This document shows positions 5,602 to 5,990 of a stretch of 5,990 nt of DNA, in pieces (position 1 is the stretch's first letter; every line of letters begins with the position of its first letter). Source of the DNA: Candidatus Tayloriibacteriota bacterium (GTDB lineage Bacteria > Patescibacteriota > Minisyncoccia > Phycocordibacterales > JARIHA01); contig JARIHA010000148.1 in NCBI GenBank assembly GCA_029288475.1, positions 1-5,990 on the forward strand. The letters run 5' to 3'. Under the pieces are notes generated by a model that searched no databases, was not told the origin of the DNA, and saw nothing but the letters and a program-made list of their open reading frames with translations. The position numbers and the translations under genes were made by a program.

Positions 5602-5880
5602 TTATTTATCTTTCTTATAATTTCGATGCCTTTTGAATAAACCGCTGAAAAAACGAGCGAGCGTAAAAGCCCTTACCCCGTCTTTTTTTACTCTCTCCCG
5701 AAGGTCGCTCAAATCCTCTGCAAGAAGGTTGCCTTCTCGACGCAGAGTTTCGGAAAATACTTGAATATTCCGCAAAATCTTCACTATGAATACACCTGCC
5801 ACAACAAGCAAAAGCGTAAGAATAATGACCGCAATACTGGTGATAAAAAAGAAAATATCTGCATGAATTACATTTTCCAT
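5602..5880 (-). CDS. Small single-TM coiled-coil protein, DUF948/YtxG-like
   Basis: A 92-residue protein. One strong membrane helix (~9-34, rich in I, L, V and F) follows a short N-terminus. An amphipathic helix or coiled coil runs ~36-67 (heptad-like NIQVFSETLRREGNLL). A basic C-terminal helix ends RHRNYKKDK. There is no catalytic motif. The layout and the position directly ahead of a YtxH-like gene suggest the DUF948 (YtxG) group, but this is a weak, context-based assignment because sequence identity cannot be judged by eye. It is the first complete gene of the minus-strand operon. A TAGTAT -10-like element with a TG extension lies six bases before its ATG, so it may start a leaderless mRNA. 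Co-transcription with the gene at the window's right edge is also possible. Confidence 0.75.
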   Translation of the reverse strand: MENVIHADIFFFITSIAVIILTLLLVVAGVFIVKILRNIQVFSETLRREGNLLAEDLSDLRERVKKDGVRAFTLARFFSGLFKRHRNYKKDK

Positions 5881-5886
5881 ACCCTT

Positions 5887-5895
5887 ATACTACCA
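5887..5895 (-). promoter_or_regulatory. Possible extended -10 promoter of the ytx-like operon
   Basis: The minus strand reads TGGTAGTAT, six bases (AAGGGT), then ATG. TAGTAT matches the -10 consensus at four of six positions and has the TGn extension. The spacing to the ATG is the same as at the CAP gene. The match is weaker, and an overlapping TATAAG at 5884-5889 would place the start inside the coding region. Confidence 0.4.
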
Positions 5896-5907
5896 TAACC
5901 GCCTTTT

Positions 5908-5990
5908 TTACTGAACAAGAAAGGTAAGCTGGTAATCGCTGATTTTTATTGTTTTCCCAGACAGTTTTCCTGGCAACACGCTCGTAATAC
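5908..5990 (-). CDS. Possible C-terminal end of an unidentified gene entering from the right edge
   Basis: One minus-strand frame is open from the window edge to a TAA at 5910-5908, giving 26 residues that end DYQLTFLVQ. The composition (LPGKLSGKTIKIS) looks like ordinary coding sequence. The stop lies 27 bases before the next ATG, a spacing that fits an operon. Another minus-strand frame is also open to a TAA at 5889-5887 but looks less protein-like. No family can be assigned from so little sequence. Confidence 0.4.
   Translation of the reverse strand, partial: ITSVLPGKLSGKTIKISDYQLTFLVQ

Noticed and set aside
1..5990. CRISPR array, tRNA, rRNA, insertion sequence, toxin-antitoxin or defence system
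   Set aside because: No regularly spaced repeats, cloverleaf, transposase or nuclease/toxin motifs were seen; all larger frames are explained by the listed genes.

Overview
The window is about 6 kb of compact, moderately AT-rich bacterial DNA. It probably comes from a Patescibacteria/CPR genome of the Parcubacteria type. That placement is inferred from overall style: short intergenic gaps, no convincing Shine-Dalgarno sequence before any start, extended -10 promoters sitting right after terminators, very small cysteine-rich and single-TM proteins, and heavy CGA use in the RNase J gene. No marker gene such as rRNA or a ribosomal protein is present to prove it. The standard genetic code fits. 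The nine visible stop codons are five TAA and four TAG, with no TGA.

Left part, + strand: the window opens inside a ribonuclease J gene (3-1610) whose N-terminus lies outside. It ends at a clear intrinsic terminator (1632-1657). The last T of that terminator's tract is also part of an extended -10 promoter (TGTTATAAT, 1657-1665), which should drive a 12-TM major facilitator transporter (1708-2907).

Middle part, - strand: a membrane-anchored CAP/SCP-domain (YkwD-like) protein (3762-2908) ends convergently against the transporter with no base between the two stop codons. Its promoter (TGCTATAAT) lies six bases from the ATG, so its mRNA is probably leaderless. Upstream is a strong long inverted repeat (3786-3873), then a 62-residue six-cysteine protein (4084-3896) with its own promoter.

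Right part, - strand: a tight apparent operon runs from 5880 to 4191. It encodes a small TM/coiled-coil protein (DUF948/YtxG-like), a YtxH-like protein, a class I SAM-dependent methyltransferase and a glutaredoxin, with gaps of 8, 20 and 6 nt. The first two genes plus a thioredoxin-fold protein recall the Bacillus ytxGHJ stress operon. A short open frame at the right edge (5990-5908) may be the C-terminal end of another gene on the same strand.

Together the window holds RNA decay/processing (RNase J), transport, a cell-surface CAP protein and a possible envelope/redox stress operon. There is no CRISPR array, tRNA, rRNA, transposase or defence system here. The least ordinary features are the leaderless-type promoters, the long inverted repeat and the ytx-like redox operon.
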